Position numbers and translations under genes: made by a program. The notes beneath the pieces were generated by a model. It ran no database searches. It saw only the letters and a list, made by a program, of their open reading frames with translations, and was not told the DNA's origin. Shown one piece after another: positions 1 to 6,942 of a stretch of DNA of 8,727 nucleotides. Position 1 is the first letter of the stretch. Each line of letters opens with the position of its first letter. This stretch comes from a bacterium (GTDB lineage Bacteria > UBP18 > UBA7526), in assembly GCA_030619985.1 (NCBI GenBank), contig JAUXAI010000051.1, forward strand, positions 1 through 8,727. The letters are read 5' to 3'.

Positions 1-2828
1 CTGGCCACCTCTTCTGGGGTGCCAGAGGCAACAATAAAGCCCCCCTCCTCTCCTCCCTCTGGCCCCAGATCGATGATGTAGTCTGGGGTCTTTATCACTT
101 CCGGATTATGCTCAATGACTAAGACCGTATTCCCGGCGTCAACCAAGCGATTGAGAACATCCAATAGTTTCTGAATATCGGCAAAGTGAAGTCCGGTGGT
201 TGGTTCATCTAAGATATAGAAGGTCTTGCCCGTGCTTCTCTTAGAAAGTTCTGTGGCCAACTTCACCCGCTGGGCCTCTCCCCCAGATAGGGTGGTGGCG
301 CTCTGGCCCAATTTCATATATCCTAATCCTACATCGTATAAGGTCTGTAACTTATGCTTGATCTTGGGGATATTCTTGAAGAATTCTAAGGCCTCCTCAA
401 CGATCATATCTAAGACATCTGCGATACTCTTTCCCTTATACTTGATCTCCAAGGTCTCCCTATTGAACCTCTGCCCCTTACAGACCTCGCAGGAGACATA
501 GACATCGGGCAGGAAGTGCATCTCGATCTTTATTATCCCTTCCCCCTGACAGGCCTCACACCTTCCTCCTTTCACATTAAAGCTAAACCTCCCCGGCCTA
601 TATCCCCTCATCTTGGATTCTGGAATCTGGGAGAATAGTTCTCTAACGGGGGTGAAGACCCCGGTATAGGTTGCTGGGTTAGAACGCGGGGTCCTTCCAA
701 TGGGATCCTGGGTAATGATGATTACCTTATCAATATTCTCTAGGCCCTCTATTCTGTCGTGCTTCCCAGCCCTTTCCTTTGACTTATAAAACTTACTCGC
801 TAAGGCGCGATATAGGGTCTCATCTACCAGGGTGGATTTTCCGCTTCCCGATACTCCAGTAATACAGACAAATACACCCAAGGGGATGGGAACCTTTATA
901 TTCTTTAGGTTGTGCTCCCTAGCACCTACAATAGTCAGATACTTCCCTTTCAGCTTTCTTCTCTTTTTCGGCACCTCAATCTTCAACTCTCCTTTAAGAT
1001 ATCTTCCGGTGAGAGACCTCTTGCATCTCATGACCTTCTCTACTGATCCAGTGACTACTACCTCTCCCCCATGCCTCCCGGCACCTGGACCCAGATCGAT
1101 GATGTGATCTGCAGACCTTATGGTCGCCTCATCATGCTCTACCACCAGGACGGTGTTCCCCAAGTCTCTTAAGGCCTTCAGAGTATTCAATAATCTCCTA
1201 TTATCCCTCTGATGGAGGCCAATGGAGGGTTCATCCAAAATATATAATACACCCACCAGTCCACTCCCTATCTGGGTGGCGAGCCTGGTCCTTTCACCTT
1301 CACCCCCCGATAGGGTTCCCGCCATCCTATCGATGGTGAGGTAATCTAGTCCCACATTGACTAAGAAGTTCAACCTCTCTCTTATCTCCTTGATTACCTC
1401 CCTTCCGATCAGGGCCTCTTTCCTGCTCAACTTCAAATTGCTAAAAAACCTCAGGGCTTGCTTAATACTTAAGACGCAGACTTCGGCAATGGACTTCCCT
1501 CCCACGGTAACCGCCAGGCTCTCCGGCTTCAGCCTGGCTCCCTTACAGTCCGGGCAGGAACGGGTTCTCATATACTTATTCCTTATCTCCTCTCTCACAT
1601 ACTCTGATTCCGTCTGATGATATCTTCTTTCAAGTTGAGTAATTATCCCCTCAAATGGACGATAGAACTCCCTGGTCGTCCCATGCATCTCTAAACGGAA
1701 GTCGAGATAATCCTCACCCGAGCCATAGAGAAGGATGTCTCTCTGTTTCCTTTTTAAGTTCTTCCAAGGGGCGTGAAGACTGAAGTCATAATGCTCTGCC
1801 ACAGTCTCTAACTGCTGAAAGTAGTACCTCTCTGCAGCATACTTCCACTTATGCCTCCTGGTAGTGATGGGCTCGCTCCAGGGAAGAATGGCTCCCTCAT
1901 AGACAGAGAGATTCCTATCAGGAACCACTAAATCCGGGTCGACCTCCATCCTTATTCCCAATCCATCGCATCCCGGACAGGCACCATAAGGGGAGTTGAA
2001 GGAGAACATCCTGGGGGATAGTTCCCCGAAACTGATCCCGCAGTTTATACAAGCGAAGTGTTCACTAAATAAAAGTTCAGATTTTTGATTTTTGATTTTT
2101 GATTTTTGATTTTTGATTTTTATTACTACGATTCCCTTTCCCAACCTCAGAGCAGTCTCCACAGAGTCAGCGAGCCTGGATTTTATTCCCTTCTTTACTA
2201 TTAGCCTATCTACAATAACCTCGATATCATGCTTCTTATACCTATCCAAAGAGGGAACCTCTGCTAAGTCATAAACCTTACCATTCACTCGGGCCCTCAC
2301 ATACCCTTCCCTCTGAATATCTTCAAATAATTTTTTATATTCTCCCTTCCTTCCTTTTATTAGAGGGGCTAATATCTGAATCCTGGTCTCCTCCTGTAGT
2401 TCCAATATTCGGTCGGTGATCTCCTGTGCTGTCTGGGGAGAGATCTCCCTCCCACATTTGGGACAGTAGGGCACCCCGATCCGGGCGAAGAGCAGTCTCA
2501 GATAATCGTAGATTTCAGTCATGGTCCCCACGGTCGACCTGGGATTGGCCCCGGCCTTCCTCTGCTCAATGGCGATGGCCGGAGAAAGGCCCTCAATGGA
2601 TTCCACATTTGGCTTCTTCAACTGTTCTAAGAACTGACGAGCATAGGCAGAGAGAGATTCCACATACTTCCTCTGCCCTTCAGCATAGAGAGTATCGAAA
2701 GCCAGGGAACTCTTTCCAGAACCTGATAGCCCAGTAATGACCACCAGCTTATTCCTGGGAATCTCAAGGTCGATATCCTTGAGATTATGTTCCTTTGCTC
2801 CTTTTATGATAATGGCTTCCCTTCTCAT
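1..2828 (-). CDS. uvrA: UvrA, excinuclease ABC subunit A (3' end cut by window edge)
   Basis: UvrA is the DNA damage-recognition ATPase of nucleotide excision repair. It acts as a dimer and loads UvrB on lesions. I translated the minus strand from ATG at 2828; it stays open for 942 codons to base 1. Visible are Walker A I (GLSGSGKSS, residues 33-41), the RSTVGT segment, zinc-finger cysteine pairs just after residue 260, signature I (residues 506-513), Walker [13 protein letters not shown], Walker A II (GVSGSGKST, about 658-666), the [14 protein letters not shown] segment, the CEAC...CEVC zinc finger, LSGGEAQR signature II and Walker B DEPTTGLH. The last visible residues, GTPEEVA, lie roughly a dozen residues before the usual end. 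The ATG overlaps the upstream TGA (ATGA), with GGAG 9 nt before it. Oddities are a repeat-encoded basic linker at residues 237-250 and signature I reading LSGGEGER. Confidence 0.97.
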   Translation of the reverse strand, partial: MRREAIIIKGAKEHNLKDIDLEIPRNKLVVITGLSGSGKSSLAFDTLYAEGQRKYVESLSAYARQFLEQLKKPNVESIEGLSPAIAIEQRKAGANPRSTVGTMTEIYDYLRLLFARIGVPYCPKCGREISPQTAQEITDRILELQEETRIQILAPLIKGRKGEYKKLFEDIQREGYVRARVNGKVYDLAEVPSLDRYKKHDIEVIVDRLIVKKGIKSRLADSVETALRLGKGIVVIKIKNQKSKIKNQKSELLFSEHFACINCGISFGELSPRMFSFNSPYGACPGCDGLGIRMEVDPDLVVPDRNLSVYEGAILPWSEPITTRRHKWKYAAERYYFQQLETVAEHYDFSLHAPWKNLKRKQRDILLYGSGEDYLDFRLEMHGTTREFYRPFEGIITQLERRYHQTESEYVREEIRNKYMRTRSCPDCKGARLKPESLAVTVGGKSIAEVCVLSIKQALRFFSNLKLSRKEALIGREVIKEIRERLNFLVNVGLDYLTIDRMAGTLSGGEGERTRLATQIGSGLVGVLYILDEPSIGLHQRDNRRLLNTLKALRDLGNTVLVVEHDEATIRSADHIIDLGPGAGRHGGEVVVTGSVEKVMRCKRSLTGRYLKGELKIEVPKKRRKLKGKYLTIVGAREHNLKNIKVPIPLGVFVCITGVSGSGKSTLVDETLYRALASKFYKSKERAGKHDRIEGLENIDKVIIITQDPIGRTPRSNPATYTGVFTPVRELFSQIPESKMRGYRPGRFSFNVKGGRCEACQGEGIIKIEMHFLPDVYVSCEVCKGQRFNRETLEIKYKGKSIADVLDMIVEEALEFFKNIPKIKHKLQTLYDVGLGYMKLGQSATTLSGGEAQRVKLATELSKRSTGKTFYILDEPTTGLHFADIQKLLDVLNRLVDAGNTVLVIEHNPEVIKTPDYIIDLGPEGGEEGGFIVASGTPEEVA
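2080..2121 (-). repeat. Six perfect 7-bp tandem repeats inside uvrA
   Basis: The plus strand reads GATTTTT six times without error (AAAAATC on the uvrA coding strand). The 42 bp equal 14 codons, so uvrA stays in frame. They encode a basic, polar linker ([14 protein letters not shown]-like, about residues 237-250) immediately before the first zinc-binding cysteine pair, where other UvrA proteins have a short acidic or neutral linker. Because 7 is not a multiple of 3, gain or loss of one or two units would shift the frame, while three units would add or remove exactly 7 residues. The unit contains no stop in any of the three sense frames. Confidence 0.95.
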
Positions 2829-3286
2829 TTTATTAGACTCCAGGCAATGGTCAATACTATCCCAATCCCGAAGAGGCAACCCGACATCTTTCCCATGGAA
2901 CTCCCCAGGGGGGTGCGTGCTTGCTCTATTCCGCGTCTCTTTAAAACTTCGGCAACCTTTCCTTCAAATAACCCAGCGAAAGCATCAGTAATGGCATCCC
3001 CTGCTGCCCCTCCCACAATGGCCCCCAACACTCCAGCAAAACTTGCCCCGATCAAAGCAGCCATACCTAAAATCCCGGTATCTATGGTGCCGAAGACAAT
3101 ATCCGCTGCTACAGTATTTATCTTTCTTCCAGAAACGCACAAGGGAATCCAGGGGAGGAACCCTAAAGCGATTAGTGCCGGACCGATCAAGACCTTATGC
3201 TGGATGGTGAAAGAAATGACGCTGATAATAACAATGCTTAAGATAATTACATTCAATAAAGAGGCCCGGAAGGAATCGAACTTCAA
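2825..3286 (-). CDS. Small glycine-rich integral membrane protein, function unknown
   Basis: I do not recognise this 153-residue protein. It starts with about 27 mostly hydrophobic residues ([16 protein letters not shown]), followed by a second hydrophobic segment (about 31-52). A long glycine/alanine-rich stretch (about 60-110) contains a [18 protein letters not shown] core reminiscent of glycine-zipper helix packing. After a charged segment (about 111-130) comes a last hydrophobic helix (about 132-151). Three to five membrane passes are plausible. The start is TTG at 3286, supported by GGGAG 7 nt upstream and by overlap with the radical SAM stop (TTGA). Its TGA overlaps the uvrA ATG. It therefore sits translationally locked between the radical SAM gene and uvrA. 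No catalytic residues are evident. Confidence 0.8.
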   Translation of the reverse strand: MKFDSFRASLLNVIILSIVIISVISFTIQHKVLIGPALIALGFLPWIPLCVSGRKINTVAADIVFGTIDTGILGMAALIGASFAGVLGAIVGGAAGDAITDAFAGLFEGKVAEVLKRRGIEQARTPLGSSMGKMSGCLFGIGIVLTIAWSLIK

Positions 3287-4368
3287 GAGTATTCTCCCGA
3301 AAGGAGGTGAGGATTCCCGATCCTTACTTTCTTTAATCCCGCTTCTAAGGCGACCTCCTGGCAGCGATAAGCATGATCCTTAGAGGTAGTAGGCAGATCC
3401 TTCATATAGAAGTGGGGATAGAAGCCGAGTAGAGAATAGGGAATCTCAGGATTCAATTTAGCAATGAAGTTAGCGATATTCCTAACCTCCTTTTCGTCAA
3501 CATATCCTGGAATAAGTAAAGTGCTGGCGATTAAGAAAGGGGGCTTCGGCCTCTCCTCAATCAGTTTGGATAGAGATTCAAAGTTTTTTAGAGTCTGTCT
3601 ATTGCTCACGCTGGTTAATGCGATATGGAGGTTCTCATCCCAGGCCTTCAAATCAAACTTTATGCATCCCCCACTCTCTAAGCTCAATCTGGCCGCCCTC
3701 TCTAAGAGTTCAGGATTCATACTTCCATTCGTCTCAAAGCAGACCCTTAAGTTTTTCTTCTTCTCCAAAGCTAACTTAGAGGCTTCTAAGGCATGGGTTA
3801 ACTGGGGGGTGGGATCCCCTCCGAAGTAGCAGATGCAGGCCACTCTCTCATCCACCGCATCGACTAGTTCCTGGGCGCTTCGTAGGTTCATCTTAGAGAG
3901 CAAATTTCTATAGTGCCAGTTCTGGCAGAAGAGGCAGTTATAGGTGCAGGCGCCATAGAAGACGGCCAGGTTAGAGTAGCCGATCTCTTTACTTCCCTCA
4001 CAGACCCAGTCGGCAACGCAGTTCGTAGGTAGGGAATCATAATACCACTCTACCACCGCCCCCTCTTTGGTCCCTGCTAAGTTGATTAACTTTCCTTCTT
4101 TATTCAAGCGCAGTCCGCAGTAGCCTTTTTCTCCCTCTCCTATCTGGCACTTGTTAATACAGATTGAGCACTTCGCCCCTTCTGGACTCCTCGGTGGTTC
4201 CAGAGGAAGATGAAAGGCCTCTCTGGTCTTGATATGTAATTCCTTTATCTGGGGCAAGACCTCATCTGGAAATTTCCTAATGCAATCTACACAGTAGCCT
4301 ATATTCTGAGAGATTAGCTTAGACCTCTTCCCACACCTCTTGCATTTTACTTCTTCTCTTCCTTCCAT
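3283..4368 (-). CDS. Radical SAM protein, PflA/AmrS-like, with N-terminal zinc ribbon
   Basis: This is a predicted cytosolic [4Fe-4S] radical SAM enzyme of 361 residues. The cluster motif CxxxCxxC is at C141, C145 and C148 (ACTYNCLFCQNWHY), followed by GGDPTP (SAM-binding GGE-like motif), FETNG and KFDLKAWD strands typical of pyruvate formate-lyase activase relatives (COG1180/COG1313 type). Upstream are a zinc-ribbon-like set (C9, C12, C26, C29) and a second cysteine group (C67, C70, C74, C84; CxxCxxxC...GYCG) often seen in this subgroup. The substrate is unknown; no glycyl-radical partner lies nearby. An ATG at 4383 is also in frame, but the ATG at 4368 directly follows AAAGGAG, so I prefer it. 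The sequence between 4383 and 4368 belongs partly to an inactivated gene fragment. Its stop overlaps the next start (TTGA). Confidence 0.88.
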   Translation of the reverse strand: MEGREEVKCKRCGKRSKLISQNIGYCVDCIRKFPDEVLPQIKELHIKTREAFHLPLEPPRSPEGAKCSICINKCQIGEGEKGYCGLRLNKEGKLINLAGTKEGAVVEWYYDSLPTNCVADWVCEGSKEIGYSNLAVFYGACTYNCLFCQNWHYRNLLSKMNLRSAQELVDAVDERVACICYFGGDPTPQLTHALEASKLALEKKKNLRVCFETNGSMNPELLERAARLSLESGGCIKFDLKAWDENLHIALTSVSNRQTLKNFESLSKLIEERPKPPFLIASTLLIPGYVDEKEVRNIANFIAKLNPEIPYSLLGFYPHFYMKDLPTTSKDHAYRCQEVALEAGLKKVRIGNPHLLSGEYS

Positions 4369-4438
4369 AGCTCCTTTCCACATAACAGGCTAAGAACCTC
4401 ACCCCTAAGGAATCAGAGGTAACTGGTTTAATCTTCAT
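4319..4438 (-). pseudogene. N-terminal remnant of a UPF0282-type MBL-fold metallo-hydrolase
   Basis: A 39-codon frame opens at ATG 4438, overlapping the kinase stop (ATGA), with GGGAG 6 nt upstream. These are the hallmarks of a genuine coupled gene start. Its first 21 residues begin MKIKPVTSDSLGVRFLACYV, which I recognise as the start of the UPF0282 family (pattern MKI-PLA-SLGVRS-AT-VET, normally about 300 residues). After codon 21 (about base 4376) the resemblance stops: the frame runs through the ribosome-binding site and start of the radical SAM gene out of frame and ends at 4319. The metal-binding histidines are all absent, so the product cannot be an active hydrolase. I infer an internal deletion. 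A functional leader peptide is an alternative. The family match is from memory of the pattern, not a search. Confidence 0.6.
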
Positions 4439-5037
4439 CCTAGTCTCCCAATGCTCCTCATAATCTGCATGATTAGTCCACTGAATAGAGGAATGGTGAG
4501 ATTGTCCTTCCTTCCTGGTGAGAATAGTTCCACAATGGATGCTGTCAAGGCGCCAATGAGAAGAATACCGAAACTTAACTTTAATCTTAAAACTAAGAGA
4601 ACGATCCCTATTAAGAGACAAGCGAGTAAGGATCCCAGTCCTCCTTCCAGGCTTTTCTTTTTTATTTTGATCCTTCCATATTTCTTCCCAACAACGGAGG
4701 CGGCCAGGTCCCCACAGGCTACGAAACATAGACTGGCCATGGCGATTCCCTTTTCAAATAATAAGACGGATAGAAAAGCACCAGAGATGTAATAAGGATT
4801 ACCAGAGAACCTATTCCTCTCTTCCTCCTTAATAATCCCTCCTAAATATTTAAGTGTCCACTGGTTAAATCTTGGGTAGCGAAGACGAAGAAAATCAGCC
4901 AAAAAGAAGAAAATAAAGAAAATCCCAAAGACTACTAAGGAAATTCTCTTATCTGTGAGATAATAGATTGTGGGAAGAAGTAATCCTCCCAGAAGATGCC
5001 ATAGATACCTTATCGGTTTATTCAAAACATGCCTCAT
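4435..5037 (-). CDS. Diacylglycerol/polyprenol kinase family membrane protein (SEC59/COG0170-like)
   Basis: This 200-residue integral membrane protein resembles the CTP-dependent dolichol/phytol/diacylglycerol kinase family, which phosphorylates lipid alcohols. Seen: an N-terminal RYLWHLLGG segment (family RK-xH-xxG pattern, residues 10-18), hydrophobic helices at about 17-27, 33-50, 84-108, 133-150 and 155-170, and the diagnostic GDLAASVVGKKYG motif (109-121) followed by KKKSLEGGLG (126-135). Then come E170 and a DN pair (178-179), matching the family's G-D-xx-AS-xx-G...KS-x-EG...E...D-N order. The start is probably ATG 5037; an in-frame TTG at 5049 lacks a ribosome-binding site and lies beside an inverted repeat. 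It is the first gene of the leftward operon. Whether its substrate is diacylglycerol, dolichol-like or another prenol cannot be told from the sequence. Confidence 0.8.
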   Translation of the reverse strand: MRHVLNKPIRYLWHLLGGLLLPTIYYLTDKRISLVVFGIFFIFFFLADFLRLRYPRFNQWTLKYLGGIIKEEERNRFSGNPYYISGAFLSVLLFEKGIAMASLCFVACGDLAASVVGKKYGRIKIKKKSLEGGLGSLLACLLIGIVLLVLRLKLSFGILLIGALTASIVELFSPGRKDNLTIPLFSGLIMQIMRSIGRLG

Positions 5038-5049
5038 TCCACTCGGCAA

Positions 5050-5137
5050 TCTGATTACACAGATTTTTAAAGACGATTACACAGATGTTCTAAACAGGTT
5101 TTATCGGTGTAATCTTCTTATAATCGGTGTAATCAGA
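5050..5137. repeat. 88-bp imperfect palindrome built from GATTACAC repeats
   Basis: Two direct copies of GATTACACAGAT (5053-5064, 5075-5086) face two copies of ATCGGTGTAATC (5103-5114, 5123-5134). The outer arms pair over 15 positions with one mismatch (5050-5064 with 5123-5137), the inner arms over 12 with one mismatch, leaving a 16-nt loop. In RNA from the leftward promoter this would form a long hairpin in the 5' leader, ending 12 nt before the kinase ATG at 5037. Similar short repeats are common between genes in some candidate-phylum genomes. It may be a dispersed repeat, an mRNA structural element, or both. Confidence 0.8.
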
Positions 5138-5147
5138 GACCTCTTTT

Positions 5148-5176
5148 AGTATACTATAATATCTCGAAAAAGGCAA
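5148..5176 (-). promoter_or_regulatory. Sigma70-like promoter for the kinase-radical SAM-uvrA operon
   Basis: Read on the minus strand: -35 TTGCCT (5176-5171), a 17-nt spacer, and -10 TATACT (5153-5148). This matches 4 and 5 of 6 consensus bases at ideal spacing. Transcription would start near 5141, giving a leader of about 100 nt that contains the GATTACAC palindrome. The -35 box lies 3 nt outside the left arm of the inverted-repeat element. The prediction is from sequence only. Confidence 0.55.
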
Positions 5177-5179
5177 CTT

Positions 5180-5337
5180 GCCCCGTTAGAGAAAGGTCGT
5201 CCTTGGACGACCGTGCTCTCTTACTTTATTATGAGGGCGCGCATTCGCTTGCCCCCTCTACTAAGAAAGCCCGAATAACAAGGTTCTTGCCGCTTTGCGG
5301 CAAGGCTTTCGTATTGTAGCATTATCTCTAACGGGGC
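5180..5337. repeat. 158-bp element: 13-bp perfect terminal inverted repeat enclosing three hairpins
   Basis: The ends are GCCCCGTTAGAGA (5180-5192) and its exact reverse complement (5325-5337). Inside are three hairpins. Hairpin A is GGTCGTC-CTTG-GACGACC (5195-5212, a CUUG tetraloop if transcribed). Hairpin B is GAGGGC-GCG-CATT-CGC with closing GCC/CCTC (5233-5258). Hairpin C is CTTGCCGC-TTT-GCGGCAAG (5286-5304) set inside GAAAGC/GCTTTC (5265-5270 with 5305-5310). There is no open frame of note and no clear target-site duplication. The whole can fold as a multibranched structure with a closing stem. Candidate explanations are a MITE-like non-autonomous insertion, a dispersed palindromic repeat, or a structured RNA. 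It occupies the divergent spacer between two promoters. Confidence 0.75.
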
Positions 5338-5366
5338 TTGCTATTCTTCATTTTACATGGTATGAT
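5338..5366 (+). promoter_or_regulatory. Sigma70-like promoter for the barrel gene
   Basis: The -35 is TTGCTA (5338-5343), followed by a 17-nt spacer and -10 TATGAT (5361-5366), matching 4 and 5 of 6 consensus bases. The start would fall near 5373, leaving a leader of only about 16 nt, enough for the ribosome-binding site. The -35 box begins directly after the right arm of the inverted-repeat element (5325-5337). Confidence 0.55.
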
Positions 5367-5376
5367 TAATTTTAAA

Positions 5377-5382
5377 GAAAGG
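5377..5382 (+). promoter_or_regulatory. Ribosome-binding site fixing the barrel-gene start at 5389
   Basis: GAAAGG ends 6 nt before ATG 5389. The frame is open from 5338, but only the 5389 start puts a lysine-containing n-region directly ahead of a hydrophobic signal core, and it follows this site. The upstream start at 5365 has no comparable purine run. Confidence 0.6.
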
Positions 5383-5388
5383 TCAAAT

Positions 5389-6942
5389 ATGAGATGGAAA
5401 TTATTACTTCTCATCTCTTTGCTTCTCTTTCCTTTCCCAATCTGGGCTAAGGAGGGAGAGAAGAAGGTCGAATTCATCCCTCGGGCAAATATGGCCCTGG
5501 AGATGGGTCGTTACTTCCATAACTGGCCAGGTTATGCCTGGAGGTTCAGGAGAAGAGTCAATATAGATCTCTTTAAGTTTGGAAACAAGGTCCTCTTCTT
5601 TGAGTATGAGGATGAGAGTATCTTAGGAAGTAATAGAGTAAGTGAGGACGATCCCCACAAGACCTGCCATGAGCTCACCTATCTGGGATTGAGGCAGGAG
5701 TGGGAGAAGAGTAGTCTCTCTTTTTTCTATACGCACATCTGTCATAATTGGGTGGATAGGACAACAAGCAAGTCCAGGCTCTGGGATGTGGTAGGAGCAA
5801 GGTGGGAGACGAAGGGGATGAGATTGGGGTATAAGAATGAGGGGATAGATTTCGATTCCCAAAAGGAGTTTGAGTTCCTGAATAAGTTCAATGGTATGGC
5901 CTCTTTAAGCGCAGTGACTACCTCTGGGAACGGCAGATATTATGCAATAAGTGAAGGAGGAATAAGATACGATATCCTAAGGTATCGAAACGGGATTCCC
6001 TATCTCCTGACCAATCTCAGCGCTACCTTTGATTCCAACCTGAAACCTAACCTCACCGTAGAGTCTGGAGTGAGGTTTCACCTGAAGAATTTTGACCTCA
6101 CCCCCTTCATAGAGTACGGGCATCAATACGATCTCGAAAGGTGGGAAGGCTCTGTGGCAAATCTTTTCTTCACCGGTCTACGCCTGGAGACCCATGGTGA
6201 TGAGTTAGTGCCTACTTTTAGAAGGAATTCTCCCTTCCTTCCCGAGTTACATGTCGGGGGCCACTATGCCAAGATCTTGGGGAGTGATGAGTTTGGCTGG
6301 GATAGCGATGTGGCCTTCAACTTGGACCTCTACCGAAGGGATAGATTGACTGCTTTCCTAAATACTGGCTTAGCGATAAATACCTCAACAAAGAATCAGA
6401 AGCCCTACTACCTCGGCTATTCCTTAGAACCAGGTTTAGCAATAGATTTTGATAAAAATGTTTTAGATCTCTTCTTCCGCCACTGGTCGAGGCATGACGG
6501 CAAGGCCCATGATGGGATTACAGAGGGATATAAACTAATAGGAACCAGATTTCAGAGCCGGGGAATGAAACTGGGATATGCAAATGAGGGAATAGATTTT
6601 GATTCTGAGAGGAATTTTGAATTCTTGAAGAAGGTTGACTGGAAGGTCTCAGCAGGGGGGTATGCCAATACCGCAAACTATGACTATGATTGGGAGGCAG
6701 AGGCTGGAGCAAGGTGGGATATCCTGAGGCATAAGAGAAAGATCCCCTATCTCTTAGCCAACCTTCGTCTCTTGCAGGGTCCCAATACAGATGGGGACTA
6801 TACTATGGAGGCCGGAGTGAGGTTCTGCGGCAAGAAGGGGGATGCCAGTCTTTTTACTCAGTACCGCTACCGGGAGAATGCCTCTCGCTTCGGTGGTTAT
6901 GAGGCTAAGCAGACGATAATGGGGGTGAGATTCGAATTTTAG
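5389..6942 (+). CDS. Predicted outer-membrane beta-barrel protein with internal duplication
   Basis: The product is 517 residues. Residues 1-20 form a signal peptide (MRWK, leucine-rich core, FPIWA then KEGEKK). The remainder is rich in alternating aromatic/charged strands and ends GVRFEF, with a terminal phenylalanine as in BamA-recognised barrels. Two units repeat. LGYKNEGIDFDS (motif from residue 144) recurs as LGYANEGIDFDS (from 393), RYDILRYRNGIPYLL (193) as RWDILRHKRKIPYLL (442), and VESGVRF (224) as MEAGVRF (473). All three pairs are exactly 249 residues apart; nearer the N-terminus the offset is about 253. Each unit could make 10-12 strands, giving either two small barrels or one large one. 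I cannot assign a Pfam family or substrate. The gene stands alone, with its own promoter and short leader. Its stop abuts the stop of a minus-strand barrel fragment. Confidence 0.85.
   Translation: MRWKLLLLISLLLFPFPIWAKEGEKKVEFIPRANMALEMGRYFHNWPGYAWRFRRRVNIDLFKFGNKVLFFEYEDESILGSNRVSEDDPHKTCHELTYLGLRQEWEKSSLSFFYTHICHNWVDRTTSKSRLWDVVGARWETKGMRLGYKNEGIDFDSQKEFEFLNKFNGMASLSAVTTSGNGRYYAISEGGIRYDILRYRNGIPYLLTNLSATFDSNLKPNLTVESGVRFHLKNFDLTPFIEYGHQYDLERWEGSVANLFFTGLRLETHGDELVPTFRRNSPFLPELHVGGHYAKILGSDEFGWDSDVAFNLDLYRRDRLTAFLNTGLAINTSTKNQKPYYLGYSLEPGLAIDFDKNVLDLFFRHWSRHDGKAHDGITEGYKLIGTRFQSRGMKLGYANEGIDFDSERNFEFLKKVDWKVSAGGYANTANYDYDWEAEAGARWDILRHKRKIPYLLANLRLLQGPNTDGDYTMEAGVRFCGKKGDASLFTQYRYRENASRFGGYEAKQTIMGVRFEF
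5818..6828 (+). repeat. Core of the tandem 249-residue (747-nt) units within the barrel gene
   Basis: Anchor codons at 5818 and 6565, 5965 and 6712, and 6061 and 6808 are each 747 nt apart, so the second halves of the units align without indels. Protein identity is high around the NEGIDFD and DILR-IPYLL motifs. The DNA has diverged at many silent positions, so the duplication is not recent. The N-terminal halves of the units are much less alike. Confidence 0.8.

Noticed and set aside
2080-2121. Tandem units considered as a CRISPR fragment.
   Set aside because: The units are 7 bp and contiguous, with no spacers, and lie inside the uvrA reading frame.
3298-3312. AAGGAGGTGAGG-like string on the plus strand; its complement resembles the 16S rRNA 3' tail (CACCTCCTTT).
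   Set aside because: It is the codon run for N-P-H-L-L-S-G near the end of the radical SAM protein, with no plus-strand gene behind it and no other 16S sequence nearby.
2787-3383. A 198-codon plus-strand open frame.
   Set aside because: It lies antisense across the membrane-protein gene and both junctions. The minus-strand genes have ribosome-binding sites and coupled overlaps, and the plus product looks like reversed hydrophobic codons.
4439-4729. Upstream part of the minus-strand frame that ends at 4319.
   Set aside because: It is the out-of-frame shadow of the kinase-family gene; only the part from ATG 4438 carries a recognisable N-terminus and a start signal.
5047-5049. TTG as the start of the kinase-family gene.
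   Set aside because: There is no ribosome-binding site, it lies directly beside the palindrome arm, and the ATG at 5037 gives an N-terminus that fits the family.
5180-5337. Cloverleaf-like fold considered as a tRNA.
   Set aside because: Arm lengths, loops and total length do not fit; there is no T-loop consensus, no anticodon stem of the right size and no 3' acceptor end.
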